DNA of 64,000 nt from Vibrio natriegens NBRC 15636 = ATCC 14048 = DSM 759. Its GTDB lineage: Bacteria; Pseudomonadota; Gammaproteobacteria; Enterobacterales; Vibrionaceae. A model generated the notes under the pieces. That model saw nothing but the letters and a program-made list of their open reading frames with translations, ran no database searches and had not been told where the DNA came from. Made by a program: the position numbers and the translations under genes. Each line of letters opens with the position of its first letter. Within the stretch, counting starts at the first letter, position 1. Of the stretch, positions 43,160 to 52,409 are shown piece by piece. The stretch is taken from positions 1,488,001-1,552,000 of the forward strand of contig NZ_CP141823.1 in assembly GCF_035621455.1 (NCBI RefSeq), in the 5' to 3' direction.

Positions 43160-43759
43160 ATGAATATTAATAAATTACTCCCTTTGATTTTGTGTTCTAT
43201 TGCATTAGCCGGTTGCAGTATCAGTGAGCCGGTAGAAAGCCCCAAGCACTACACCATCGTGCTTGATGATTCTGACAAAACCTTTTCCCCAAAGTTTGAG
43301 TTTTTACTCATTGATAGCGTTCGCGTAGACAGCCCTTTCAATAACACTCAGATGGTTTTCAGGTTATCAGACGTGAGTTTCGAGACGGATTATTACAATC
43401 GCTATATATCCGAGCCGAGCACTTTGATCGAAAGCCACTTACCAACCACACTTACTCGTTCTGGTCTAGTTGAACATGCGGTTCCATACAGTTCAGGGGT
43501 TTCTACTCCGTTGGTTTTAAAGACCATCGTGACGCAATTGTACGGTGATTTCAGAAAGGACCAAACACCAACAGCCGTAATGGAAATTCAATTCATATTG
43601 GTAGACAGTTCGAGTGTTCGACCAACGATCATCTTTGATAAAAAGATTTTGAGACAAGTGGATTTGTCAGAGAGAACGCCTGAAGCATACGCGAGAGGTT
43701 TGGGCGTTGCGCTCACGCAGATTCTCGAAGTTTTGTCAGCGGAGATTAGCCAGGGTTAA
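43160..43759 (+). CDS. ABC-type transport auxiliary lipoprotein (PqiC-like)
   Basis: A 199-aa lipoprotein with lipobox LAGC (Cys19 from ATG 43160) and an ABC_trans_aux-like body: KHYTIVLDDS, then LLIDSVRVDSPFNNTQMVFRLSDVSFETDYYNRYISEPSTLIES. PqiC-type partners sit at the outer membrane and receive lipid from the MCE tunnel. The gene is 38 bp after the MCE gene and co-oriented. A GTG/TTG start slightly upstream is possible, but the lipoprotein leader starts best at 43160. Confidence 0.85.
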   Translation: MNINKLLPLILCSIALAGCSISEPVESPKHYTIVLDDSDKTFSPKFEFLLIDSVRVDSPFNNTQMVFRLSDVSFETDYYNRYISEPSTLIESHLPTTLTRSGLVEHAVPYSSGVSTPLVLKTIVTQLYGDFRKDQTPTAVMEIQFILVDSSSVRPTIIFDKKILRQVDLSERTPEAYARGLGVALTQILEVLSAEISQG

Positions 43760-43827
43760 CCGTGGTAAGTCTATAATCATTTGTGACAAATGTGTTCCCT
43801 GATTCTCCGTATTGGTAAGGGGTGGCT

Positions 43828-46359
43828 GTGATTAGAAAAAAGGAAATTTTCTCCTATGTCGTTGCATTTACGATCATGGTTGTCATGTCGATTTCCATCT
43901 ACGTTCTTACCTATGAGGAGCACACCGCCTACTCTAAAGTTTTCAACAGGGAAAACTTTATAGAGAGAGAAATCGAGTATGACCAAGAGTACTTCACCGA
44001 TACTCATAAGCTCGAAATCGAGCTTGATAAGGTTAAGCTCGAAATCGCCAAAATGTCGACAGATTTGGAAAGAGTAAGTCTGGAGTACGCCGAGCTTACA
44101 GAAGAGTTGGAGGTGATAAAAAGTAATCTGGATTGGCTTAATAAAACAACGGAATTCGGAGCTTACACCAGAAAAATGCTGCAAGAGTTGCCCCAAAACG
44201 TCGACCTTGAAAGTCTTCAGGATTATCGGGCACAGGTTAACATTCGACTATATGAGATAAGCAAAGCGAAACGGGTTTTGGAGTCGGATAAGCTCCAGGA
44301 ATTGATTGCATTATATAAAACGCTTTCAACGGCGATAGACTCGTTAATAGCAGTGTCTAGTGACTATTCTCTAGTCCTCGAAGACGCCAGAGCTTTCTTT
44401 AAAGAACGCCAAGTTTGGACATACAGTAACTCACCGATTTGGGAAAACGTTTTTAAGCTCGACAGCCGAAAACTTTTTGGCGTAAGAGAAGTGATCAGTT
44501 CAAGTGTTCAGAGTATCGACTGGTCTAAGGCGCGTCTTTCATTAGTCTATTTTGTTGGACTCTCACTGCTATTGCTGTTTTTAAATTGGTGGTCGAGGTT
44601 AAAACTTGATCTTGTTTCTCAGCGGCAAGAAAAGGTATTTGGAAATCCGTTAAAAGACAGCTTTTCAAACAGCATCGTTGTGTTGTTGATAACATTTGTT
44701 GCGTCGTCAATTCTACCGATATTTTTCTTTACCTGTGTGTGGTTTATAGATTTCATATGGGCACGCCATCCGTCAATTCTGTTCGATGAGGTCATGGTTG
44801 CCAGCTTTATTCTCTTATGGAGTGTTGGTTTTCTCTATCACTTGAGCAGAAAGAAAGGGGTGCTTGAGTTGCATTTTCGGTGGTCAACGGAGGTGTGCCA
44901 TACGATTCATCATCGAATACGAGTGATAATGTTTCCCTTACTAGTCATTCTGGTTTTCTTCCATTTTTTCCGTTTGATCGCTCAACAAAATGATGCCGAA
45001 ATTCTACGTATACTCTATCTGCTAGTGGTCATTCTACTTTTTGTGCTTTACAAGAGCGCGTTAAATTTAGGCGATGTTAATGCTCACCTACCTGCTTTTT
45101 TCCAATCTGGAATGGGGCTCTTTGTTGTTTATTATTTAATACTTGGTTCATTTTTTGTGGTTATTGTTATGGCCATACTGGGTTTGTATATTGGCTCTTG
45201 GAAGATACTTGTTCTTCAGCAGCTCAATATATTTGCGTTAACCGGGGTATTATTGGTTTATCAGCTGGGTGAGCGTTGGTTGATTCTAGAGCAACGACAG
45301 TTAAGTTATCAGCGTTTTCTTGCCAAACGAGAGGAAAAGATTGCCCGGGAAAGCGAGGGATTGCCTGAAGATGTCATGGCTTTTGATGCTGAAGACCAGG
45401 GTTTGGATAAGGCATCCATCAGCGAGCAGTCAATGGCGTTGTTGAAAGGGCTGAGTCTGGTCTTGCTCGTTACTGTGCTTTCGACAGTATGGTCCAGTCA
45501 GCTGGAGTTAACCAACTGGATGGACAACGTTGTTTTATGGCAGGTGACTCAATCTTCGGGGGGCGATGCTGAAGCGATAGATATCACTATGAAGTCCTTA
45601 GTCTATGCGTTACTGACTTTAGTTGTAGCTTTTGTGAGTATTCGTAACATCCCTGGTCTTTTAGAGTTGTTGGTTTTACGCAGGATGAGTTTGGCACCGG
45701 GAACTGGCTACACGATCACTACATTACTCCGCTATGTGATCCTGATGCTCGGCATAACTATTGCCTTTACGACAATCGGAGTCGAGTGGGAGCGCCTGCA
45801 ATGGCTGATCGCGGCAATTGGTGTTGGGTTGGGTTTCGGGTTACAGGAAATTTTTGCCAATTTCATCTCAGGCTTGATTTTGCTGTTTGAGAGGCCAATA
45901 AGGATTGGCGATACAGTGACGATTAACGAGCTCTCTGGAACGGTAAGCAAGATTCAAACGCGTTCAACAACCATTATCGATTGGGACAATAAAGAGATTG
46001 TCGTCCCCAACAAAGTATTTATCACAGACAAGCTTATCAACTGGTCCTTAACGGATTCTGTTACTAGGGTAGTGATCCCTGTTGGTGTTGCCTATGGCTC
46101 AGATATAGACCTTGTTGAAGACTTATTATATCGAGCCGTGGCTGATACTCCGCTTGTGTTGAGCGTTCCCGCACCACAAGTTTATTTTCTGAAATTTGGT
46201 GATAGCAGTTTGGAATTTGAGCTTAGACTTTATATCAATTCAATTGATGACCGCTTGCCAACGCTTCATCTGGTTAACAAGAAAATTAATCAGTTATTCA
46301 AAGAGAATGAGGTGGAAATCTCTTATCCTCAACTTGATCTGCATATAAAGGAAAAATAA
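43828..46359 (+). CDS. Large MscS/MscK-type mechanosensitive channel
   Basis: An 843-aa protein. After an N-terminal helix (about 10-28) comes a coiled-coil periplasmic domain (about 50-200). Multiple membrane helices (about 235-640) follow, then the MscS channel core (about 640-830): the TM3 region VGLGFGLQEIFANFISGLILLFERPIRIGDTV, the upper beta domain STTIIDWDNKEIVVPNKVFITDKLINWSL, and the C-terminal alpha/beta domain. It opens under membrane tension. GTG 43828 has AAGGGG at the right distance. Its place behind the MCE lipoprotein (68 bp) hints at co-transcription with lipid transport genes. Confidence 0.92.
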   Translation: MIRKKEIFSYVVAFTIMVVMSISIYVLTYEEHTAYSKVFNRENFIEREIEYDQEYFTDTHKLEIELDKVKLEIAKMSTDLERVSLEYAELTEELEVIKSNLDWLNKTTEFGAYTRKMLQELPQNVDLESLQDYRAQVNIRLYEISKAKRVLESDKLQELIALYKTLSTAIDSLIAVSSDYSLVLEDARAFFKERQVWTYSNSPIWENVFKLDSRKLFGVREVISSSVQSIDWSKARLSLVYFVGLSLLLLFLNWWSRLKLDLVSQRQEKVFGNPLKDSFSNSIVVLLITFVASSILPIFFFTCVWFIDFIWARHPSILFDEVMVASFILLWSVGFLYHLSRKKGVLELHFRWSTEVCHTIHHRIRVIMFPLLVILVFFHFFRLIAQQNDAEILRILYLLVVILLFVLYKSALNLGDVNAHLPAFFQSGMGLFVVYYLILGSFFVVIVMAILGLYIGSWKILVLQQLNIFALTGVLLVYQLGERWLILEQRQLSYQRFLAKREEKIARESEGLPEDVMAFDAEDQGLDKASISEQSMALLKGLSLVLLVTVLSTVWSSQLELTNWMDNVVLWQVTQSSGGDAEAIDITMKSLVYALLTLVVAFVSIRNIPGLLELLVLRRMSLAPGTGYTITTLLRYVILMLGITIAFTTIGVEWERLQWLIAAIGVGLGFGLQEIFANFISGLILLFERPIRIGDTVTINELSGTVSKIQTRSTTIIDWDNKEIVVPNKVFITDKLINWSLTDSVTRVVIPVGVAYGSDIDLVEDLLYRAVADTPLVLSVPAPQVYFLKFGDSSLEFELRLYINSIDDRLPTLHLVNKKINQLFKENEVEISYPQLDLHIKEK

Positions 46360-46773
46360 TGAATTTTCATTCACCTTTCTTACACGAGTGTCGAATTATA
46401 TTCAGTAAGAGGGTGGTTTAGCGTTCGAATTTATCATAGTCAGTTCTTTTGGAGGATTCTGCCTACTAAGTTCTAAGTATTTCATTCCAAATAGATGTTT
46501 AATAAATGCATGTCGAGCTAATACGGTTAAGTTTCTGATAAACTAGAAATGTTGGTGGTAAGACAAAATAGAGTTTTCAAATACGGTTTAGTGCGTCAAA
46601 TCTTCGAGGGGAGAGTATGAAAAAAACGCGGTGGTATATTGTTCTATCTTATTAAAAACAGCTCAGTTAACTTGTTTAACTCTAGTGTATTTGTTAATTG
46701 AAGACTTTGTCTAACGCTTATTATGAGCCACTCTTCAGTTTACGAAACCTACCAAAATAAAAAGAAGTAGCAA
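46360..46773. other. Intergenic region with a short leader-like ORF
   Basis: No conventional gene is seen. GAGGGGAG precedes an ATG at 46617 that opens a 12-residue frame, MKKTRWYIVLSY, ending at 46655. It could be a leader peptide or the head of a decayed gene. AT-rich sequence continues to the HlyD-type start at 46774, which has AAAGAAG upstream. Confidence 0.35.
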
Positions 46774-47832
46774 ATGTCAAACACAGAAAAATCGTCAAGA
46801 AAACTAAGCATATACATTATTACATTGGTGTTGTTTATCTGGTTGTATAGCCTTTGGTCTGATCGAGTTACGCCAATTACCAGCATTGCGAGAGTACATT
46901 CGTATTTAGTGCGTATCGCTCCGGAAGTAGCAGGAAACATTGTTGACGTTAATATTAAGAACAATCAAGTAGTGCGAGCTGGTGATGTGCTTTTTAAGAT
47001 TGACGCGAGAAACTATGAACTCGCAGTGCGTGAAGCTCAGGCTAATTTGGCGATCGCCGGGCAAACTATAGGGGCGAGTACTGCTGCCGTCGAGGTCGCA
47101 CAGGCGAAGGTCGTCGATGCGCTCGCGGCTAGAAATAATGCCAGAGAGCAAGCTGCACGTATTTCTGAATTGGCATCACGTGGCGTTCTTAGTAAATCCG
47201 AGCGAGACAACGCCATTGAAGCGAAATCACGAGCGCAAGCCTCATTGGAAGCGGCTGAAGCGTCTCTTGTCCAGGCTAAACAAAATCTTGGCCCCGAGGG
47301 TAACAACAACCCTCAAATATTGGCGGCAATGGCTAGGCTTGAAAAGGCACAGCTGAATCTACAAAAAACGTCTGTTGTCGCACCCTCTGACGGTATTGTT
47401 ACCAACCTTCAACTTACTTTAGGCCAGCCAGCTTCTGTCGGCACGCCGATGCTGACATTTATTGATCCCAGGGAGATTTGGATTTCAGCTTTAGTTCGCG
47501 AAAACTCTTTGGAATACATAAAAGTTGGGCAAACTGTCAAAGTTGTATTGGATTCACTACCGGGCAGGGTATTAGAAGGCGAAGTGTATAACGTTGGATG
47601 GGGTACAGGAGACAGTAATAATATAGATGCAAACACCGGGTTCATTCGAGCTGACACGACCTCGCTAAATGCTCAGAGATACCCAGTGAATATTGTGTTT
47701 AAGGGTGTGCCGCCAAACATTCGTTATGGCTCTCAAGCAACGGTAGCGTTTTATACCGAACAAAGTTCGTTAGGGGAGTGGTTAGCGGGACTATGGATGA
47801 GAATTGTTAGTGTATGGACTTATGTTTCGTAG
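46774..47832 (+). CDS. HlyD-family membrane fusion protein
   Basis: A 352-aa adaptor of the EmrA/HlyD type. It has one N-terminal helix (about 10-28), a barrel-sandwich half VRIAPEVAGNIVDVNIKNNQVVRAGDVLFKID, a long alanine-rich helical hairpin (about 88-190), the second half TSVVAPSDGIVTNLQLTLGQPASVG, and a beta-barrel domain. The longer hairpin distinguishes it from the AaeA-like protein at 38796. It overlaps the DUF2955 gene by 11 bp and should act with it as an efflux pair. Confidence 0.92.
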   Translation: MSNTEKSSRKLSIYIITLVLFIWLYSLWSDRVTPITSIARVHSYLVRIAPEVAGNIVDVNIKNNQVVRAGDVLFKIDARNYELAVREAQANLAIAGQTIGASTAAVEVAQAKVVDALAARNNAREQAARISELASRGVLSKSERDNAIEAKSRAQASLEAAEASLVQAKQNLGPEGNNNPQILAAMARLEKAQLNLQKTSVVAPSDGIVTNLQLTLGQPASVGTPMLTFIDPREIWISALVRENSLEYIKVGQTVKVVLDSLPGRVLEGEVYNVGWGTGDSNNIDANTGFIRADTTSLNAQRYPVNIVFKGVPPNIRYGSQATVAFYTEQSSLGEWLAGLWMRIVSVWTYVS

Positions 47833-48832
47833 CAGCGTTAACCCAGTAATAAAAATAGTATTTGCGCCAATTTTGCTACTTTTCTATTTAAAGTACATTG
47901 GTCAGCCTTTACCTATTTTAGCCCCTATGTTCGTGGTCATACTGTTGACCACGTTACCTGCAAAGCCACCAATTAAAATGATTCTACAGGTTGTTGTTGT
48001 TATTTTATTTGTTAGCTTTGTTGTGGTTTTCTTTGCGCGAATTTTGTCCGATACCCCTACGGGTTATGCTTTGTTTTGCTGGTCTCTATTTTGTTGGAGT
48101 TACTACCGTAGTCATAAGAATCCACAAGACATCATTTCAACATTAACTTTGATTGTCTTGATTATTGCAACGGTAGTAAGTAAACAGATGAACTTTGCAA
48201 TTAGCGGAGTACCGTTAGTTATCTTTAAAGCGTTTTTGATCGCGATAGTTGTCTTCTGGTTATCTCACTTCTTATTTCCTGGTGAGCAGGAAGATATCTT
48301 GCCCGATGAAGGCATTAAAGGGAGTGAAGCGCATTTAGGGATTGCGATGTTTAAGGCTACTGCGATGAGTATCGCTTTGGCTATTTTGATAGGTATTGGA
48401 AGCTCTCAGACAATGCTTATTGCGATTACCGTTAGCAGCATGATTAAACTTCCCATGTCCTTTCATCAAAGGGATTTTAGCGCTCAAAGGTTAGTAACCA
48501 CAGCAGCAGGCATTTTATTTACCTTACCTATCATGCTGTTATATGGTTTTGGAGCACCTTATTGGGTTGTGCTGGGCTTCACGTTGTTTTTGGGTATCCA
48601 ATTAGCTTGTTACGCAATTCGTCGTCAAAGTCATTCTACGATTTATCAATTATTGTTCACCAATTTTGTGGTTATCACTTATCAAATTATTAATCATGAA
48701 GGCGTGGATTCACTTTCTTCAGGTTTCAAGCGTTTAGTATCGATAAGTATCGCTATTTTCATAGGTGCGTTGATATTGAGGCTAATAAATCACAGCCCAA
48801 AAGACCCAAAACCAACAGAGAAACTTAATTGA
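47822..48832 (+). CDS. DUF2955 family membrane protein (FUSC-like efflux component)
   Basis: A 336-aa polytopic protein with two bundles of hydrophobic helices (about 10-160 and 180-320). YLKYIGQPLPILAPMFVVILLTTLPAKPP at the N-terminus is typical of DUF2955, a relative of aromatic-acid exporters. It overlaps the 3' end of the HlyD gene (start at ATG 47822), the usual pairing. The substrate is unknown. Confidence 0.88.
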   Translation: MFRSSVNPVIKIVFAPILLLFYLKYIGQPLPILAPMFVVILLTTLPAKPPIKMILQVVVVILFVSFVVVFFARILSDTPTGYALFCWSLFCWSYYRSHKNPQDIISTLTLIVLIIATVVSKQMNFAISGVPLVIFKAFLIAIVVFWLSHFLFPGEQEDILPDEGIKGSEAHLGIAMFKATAMSIALAILIGIGSSQTMLIAITVSSMIKLPMSFHQRDFSAQRLVTTAAGILFTLPIMLLYGFGAPYWVVLGFTLFLGIQLACYAIRRQSHSTIYQLLFTNFVVITYQIINHEGVDSLSSGFKRLVSISIAIFIGALILRLINHSPKDPKPTEKLN

Positions 48833-49227
48833 CGTGTATTCATCCACGGTGATGGATGTTGCCGTTCATAATTGGGTCGGTATCAGGAGTAAGTTTGAGC
48901 GAGAGAGGGAGTGCTACTAACTAACTTCTATTGCAACGAGCTAATTAACATAAAATTCCACGAGTTAAAGTTTTTGAGTACCGAATCGACTTATGTAGGA
49001 TGGAGTCCTTCATAAGCGATTGGTCGAGGGAGCTCTTTTCTATAATACTGAGTTGAGTTGAGTTGAGTTGAGTTGAGTTGATTGATGGCAATCAGCCGGT
49101 TGAGGCGGGTTACGTTATTAACGCTTCGCAAGTTCAAGTATATGAAGCTAATTAATCAGTTTTAGTGCATGTGAAATTGTAAGAATTAATCTGGTAGCGG
49201 CTATTAATTAATAATTCAGGTTTATTT
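48833..49227. promoter_or_regulatory. Region with palindromic box and pentanucleotide repeat before the PdxY-like gene
   Basis: No gene is seen. A palindrome at 48990-49016 pairs CTTATG with CATAAG and AGGA with TCCT. Its right half, read in reverse (49006-49021), matches 39944-39959 at 15 of 16 bases. Downstream, AGTTG is repeated six times in tandem at 49051-49080. The region probably holds the promoter of the PdxY-like and LysR genes. Confidence 0.55.
49051..49080. repeat. (AGTTG)6 simple-sequence repeat
   Basis: Six perfect tandem copies of AGTTG are followed by a degenerate ATTG. It lies 148 bp before the PdxY-like start. Such repeats can change copy number by slippage and alter promoter spacing. 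Confidence 0.9.
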
Positions 49228-50091
49228 ATGAAAGGTATTATCTCCATTCAAGCTCATGTTGTGTATGGGCATTCAGGCAACAGTTCTGCGGTATTTCCTG
49301 TTCAGCGAATGGGTATAGATATGTGGCCAATCCATACTGTTCAGTATTCTGACAATACACGCAGTGGACAAGTGAACTTGGGTAGTACTTCACCCACCGG
49401 TAATATTCAAGCATTGATTGATGGGTTGGACAGTATCGGGCAATTATCAGAATGTAGTGCAGTGATATCGGGGCATCAAGCTCGCTCAATGGATTGCGAT
49501 TCAATTTCTGAAGCGGTTATTCGAGTGAAGAATAAGAATCGACAGGCACTTTATGTTTGCGATCCTGGCCTAAACGATCCTGCAATGAGTGGTGCAGTCG
49601 ACAAGTCTGTTCAAGATAAATTGATGGGTGAACTGATGCCAATGGCAGATGTACTTGTTCCGGACCAATTTGCATTGGAGAAATTTACTGAAGTATCGAT
49701 CCACAGTGTCGAGGATGCTGTTGAGGCTTGTAAAAAGGCGCTCTCCATTGGCCCTAAGATCATCCTTGTAAGAAATCTACAGCTTTCGAGTAATCCTGTT
49801 GTCAACATGATGCTGGCGACGCCAAAAGCCATTTATCTGTGCAAAAGACCGATGATGGACTTTGAAGGTGACATGAAGGGCATCGGTGAGCTAATCACGG
49901 CTGTGTTTGCTGCTTGTCTTGTCAAACGTATGTCTCCAGTCGCCGCATTTCGTCACACCAACAATGCCATCTATGGTGTTCTTGAGTTAACTGGTGAAAT
50001 TGGCAGCTTGGAGATGGAAACCATAGCGGGACAGTGGGAGTTTATTGAGCCAACCTACGACTTAGAAATTACAAAGCTCGCGGTGTTATAG
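49228..50091 (+). CDS. PdxY-like pyridoxal kinase family protein lacking the catalytic Asp
   Basis: A 287-aa ribokinase-fold protein aligned in outline with PdxY: ISIQAHVVYGHSGNSSAVFPVQRMGIDMWPIHTVQYS at the N-terminus is a clear match. The anion-hole GxGD loop, normally GVGDVTSG, reads GIGELITA (218-225), so the catalytic Asp is Glu221. CDPVMGH is changed to CDPGLND and the APNxxE block to VPDQFALE. It may be inactive, altered in substrate, or a PLP sensor. A LysR gene follows in the same direction after 121 bp. A true pdxY/pdxK is expected elsewhere. Confidence 0.85.
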   Translation: MKGIISIQAHVVYGHSGNSSAVFPVQRMGIDMWPIHTVQYSDNTRSGQVNLGSTSPTGNIQALIDGLDSIGQLSECSAVISGHQARSMDCDSISEAVIRVKNKNRQALYVCDPGLNDPAMSGAVDKSVQDKLMGELMPMADVLVPDQFALEKFTEVSIHSVEDAVEACKKALSIGPKIILVRNLQLSSNPVVNMMLATPKAIYLCKRPMMDFEGDMKGIGELITAVFAACLVKRMSPVAAFRHTNNAIYGVLELTGEIGSLEMETIAGQWEFIEPTYDLEITKLAVL

Positions 50092-50212
50092 CGAATAATG
50101 AGAAGAGGGAGTCGGTGCCTTAGAAGGAATAATGCATCCTCCTGAAATTAATGCAAAAGTAACGTCAATTAGTGTTATCTTTTAGTATGTATGACACTGA
50201 CTGGGAAATGAT

Positions 50213-51112
50213 ATGACTTTTAACCATGAGCAACTGTTGGCCTTTGTCACTGTGTACGAAGAGCTGTCATTTAGCAAAGCAGCTGTCAAACTAGGTAAAC
50301 ACCGCACTACAATGAGCCAAGTTATCGCTAACCTTGAAGATCAATTAGCCATAACGCTGTTTGAACGTCTCGGACGTTCGGTTGAACCTACTGAAGATGG
50401 TCATTTGCTTTATCATTATGCTAAGAAGACGGTTGAACAGGCACGAGTATTTGAAAATATAGCGTTGAGCTTGTCATACGGTGGTTTGGAGCGTGTTGTT
50501 ATCGCCTATTCTAGTTTTATGCCTCCTGAAGCTTTATACATGATCCGAAAACAACTGGCTCAAGATTTTCCGACAATGAGCGTGGAATTACTGGTGCGAG
50601 ATCGTTCGGAAATTAAGCAGGGCATTGTAGAGGGCTCGATTCATTTTGGGCTGGTCAACGTACACGAAAGCAGTGCGATCCACAGTATGGACGCGGTCTT
50701 TTTAGGTCATGTTGAATTTGTTCCTTATGTACAAACGGGTGGCAGACTGGCAAAGATGAATAAAACATCTGTCGTGGATGCGTTGGTTACGGAGCGTCAA
50801 TTCATATTAAAGTCTCTCGTCGATGAGGGATTGAAAGAGAAATTCGTATTTTCAGCTAATAATGAGCAAGTTGATCAACTCTCGGTTGTGACACAGATGG
50901 TCAAGGAAGGGCTAGGATGGGCATGGTTACCTAAAGCTCTAACAAAGCCGCAGTTCAAAGTTGAAGGTATTGAACCTGTCACTCTCGACTTGATGCTGGA
51001 AGGCATGAAACTGCCTCTGTCAATGTGGTGCCCGCACGCTAAATATCTAAAAGAAATTAAAGCGTCAATAATGAACGCGATACATGAACATGTTGAGTCA
51101 TACAATTATTAG
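50213..51112 (+). CDS. LysR-family transcriptional regulator
   Basis: A 299-aa LysR-type regulator. The N-terminal HTH is at about residues 4-64 (LLAFVTVYEELSFSKAAVKLGKHRTTMSQVIANLEDQLAITLFER), followed by a linker helix and a two-lobed effector domain (about 90-290). It sits downstream of the PdxY-like gene and may be co-transcribed. E. coli aaeXAB is controlled by the LysR protein AaeR, so this one could control the efflux operons here through the shared box at 39944 and 49006; that link is inference. Confidence 0.92.
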   Translation: MTFNHEQLLAFVTVYEELSFSKAAVKLGKHRTTMSQVIANLEDQLAITLFERLGRSVEPTEDGHLLYHYAKKTVEQARVFENIALSLSYGGLERVVIAYSSFMPPEALYMIRKQLAQDFPTMSVELLVRDRSEIKQGIVEGSIHFGLVNVHESSAIHSMDAVFLGHVEFVPYVQTGGRLAKMNKTSVVDALVTERQFILKSLVDEGLKEKFVFSANNEQVDQLSVVTQMVKEGLGWAWLPKALTKPQFKVEGIEPVTLDLMLEGMKLPLSMWCPHAKYLKEIKASIMNAIHEHVESYNY

Positions 51113-51383
51113 CGAGTTTAGTGAGTAGGAGAGAATATATATTCTTCTAACTGCTATTTTTGTACTTGTCTGTTTTGTAAATATATAATTGGTACGTTTA
51201 AGTCAGTCACGTAAATTGTTTCATTGTATATTTTTAGGGTGATAAAATGATTGCTTTGATAGTAAAATATTTGTCTATCTTTGTGTATATATCTACGTCT
51301 GTCTTTTTATATATTTAATGAATGCCGGTGATCATTACCATCTCGTTTATATAAATATTGCTTTTAATTTGTAGGAAATAATA

Positions 51384-51833
51384 ATGTTAAAATATATTTC
51401 AATAGCTGTTTTATCCTTAGCTGTCGGCACTGGATGTGTGGGCAAAAGTGTCTCAAATTTGCAGTCAGAACAAGCTCTTGATCATCAACAGCAAACGGTT
51501 TTCGCCAATGAAAAGCATAATGCTCGTCACTCTCTAGAATGGAATGGCATCTATAAAGGTAGCGTTCCGTGTGGTGACTGTGCTGTTACTAATTTATTTC
51601 TGGAAATAAAGCAAGATGGCCAATACTTACTGTCTCGCAGTTACATTGATAAAATGAGCGCTACAGCGATGGAAGAGGGTGAAATTCACTGGAATAAACA
51701 AGGTAATATTATTCAAATAGGTGAGTATCTATTCCTCGTTACGGAGAATAAACTTTCACTGGTTGATAAAAATGGAAAGATTACACTAGACGAAGACGGA
51801 AATTCGTACGAGCTTGATAAACAAATTCATTAA
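51384..51833 (+). CDS. NlpE-like lipoprotein (N-terminal domain only)
   Basis: A 149-aa lipoprotein with a leader ending at Cys18 (VGTGC). The domain WNGIYKGSVPCGDCAVTNLFLEIKQDGQYLL (about 53-83) matches the N-terminal barrel of NlpE/CutF, including the CxxC pair (Cys63, Cys66), which may bind copper or sense redox state. The C-terminal OB domain of E. coli NlpE is missing. It stands alone in a very AT-rich stretch. TAGGAAATAATA precedes the ATG. Confidence 0.85.
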   Translation: MLKYISIAVLSLAVGTGCVGKSVSNLQSEQALDHQQQTVFANEKHNARHSLEWNGIYKGSVPCGDCAVTNLFLEIKQDGQYLLSRSYIDKMSATAMEEGEIHWNKQGNIIQIGEYLFLVTENKLSLVDKNGKITLDEDGNSYELDKQIH

Positions 51834-51975
51834 TATCTAACTAGGTTTTGATACAGACTTATTTACTATAAAAATAAGTCTGTACTCAAATAAATTACTA
51901 CAACTAAAAGTTAACCCACCTTCTCCCCTTAATCTAGTCCAGTCTACACTTAGTAATGTTCATCCAACCAAGGAG

Positions 51976-52333
51976 ATGATGAACATGAAAAAGCAATTCA
52001 ATGAACAAAAAATCATTACCATTTTAAAGGAAGCGCAAGCGGGGATTCCCTCCCGAGAGCTAGGCGGCAAATACGGGATATCGGATGCAACGCGCGTCAA
52101 TGAGATATCAACGTCAGGCTAACCACTAGGATATTACGCTCCAGACTCGTATTAAGAGCCAGCATTGGAGCGACGTCGGTTCTCGTCATATCCACCGCCT
52201 TCTGAGGCGAGAACGGGTTGATGTTAACCATAAGCGAGTTTGTCGCTTGTACTGTGAATTGGGCTTAATGGTTATAAAACGGAGCCGTAGAAAATCACTC
52301 CCGCTCAGCTCTGGGTTATCTGACTTCTTCTGA
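51976..52333 (+). pseudogene. IS3-family (IS407-like) transposase remnant
   Basis: OrfA head: ATG 51976 to TAA 52122, 48 residues, with FNEQKIITILKEAQAG and ELGGKYGISDAT as in IS407-group OrfA, then a stop. OrfB piece in another frame: about 52130-52333, with HWSDVGSRHIHRLLRRE and VNHKRVCRLYCELGL, a typical segment of the DDE transposase just before the catalytic core. The middle of OrfA and most of OrfB are deleted, so the element is dead. Terminal inverted repeats were not found. Confidence 0.85.
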
Positions 52334-52409
52334 GCTATCGGGGGCAGTAAGAACGCAAACCGTTTAATTAGTGGTTGGAATAAAAGTTTTAAATATAAGG
52401 GGCTACAAT

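Noticed and set aside
48961..49130. CRISPR-like array from the short tandem repeats
   Set aside because: The repeats are contiguous pentamers without spacers. This is a simple-sequence repeat.
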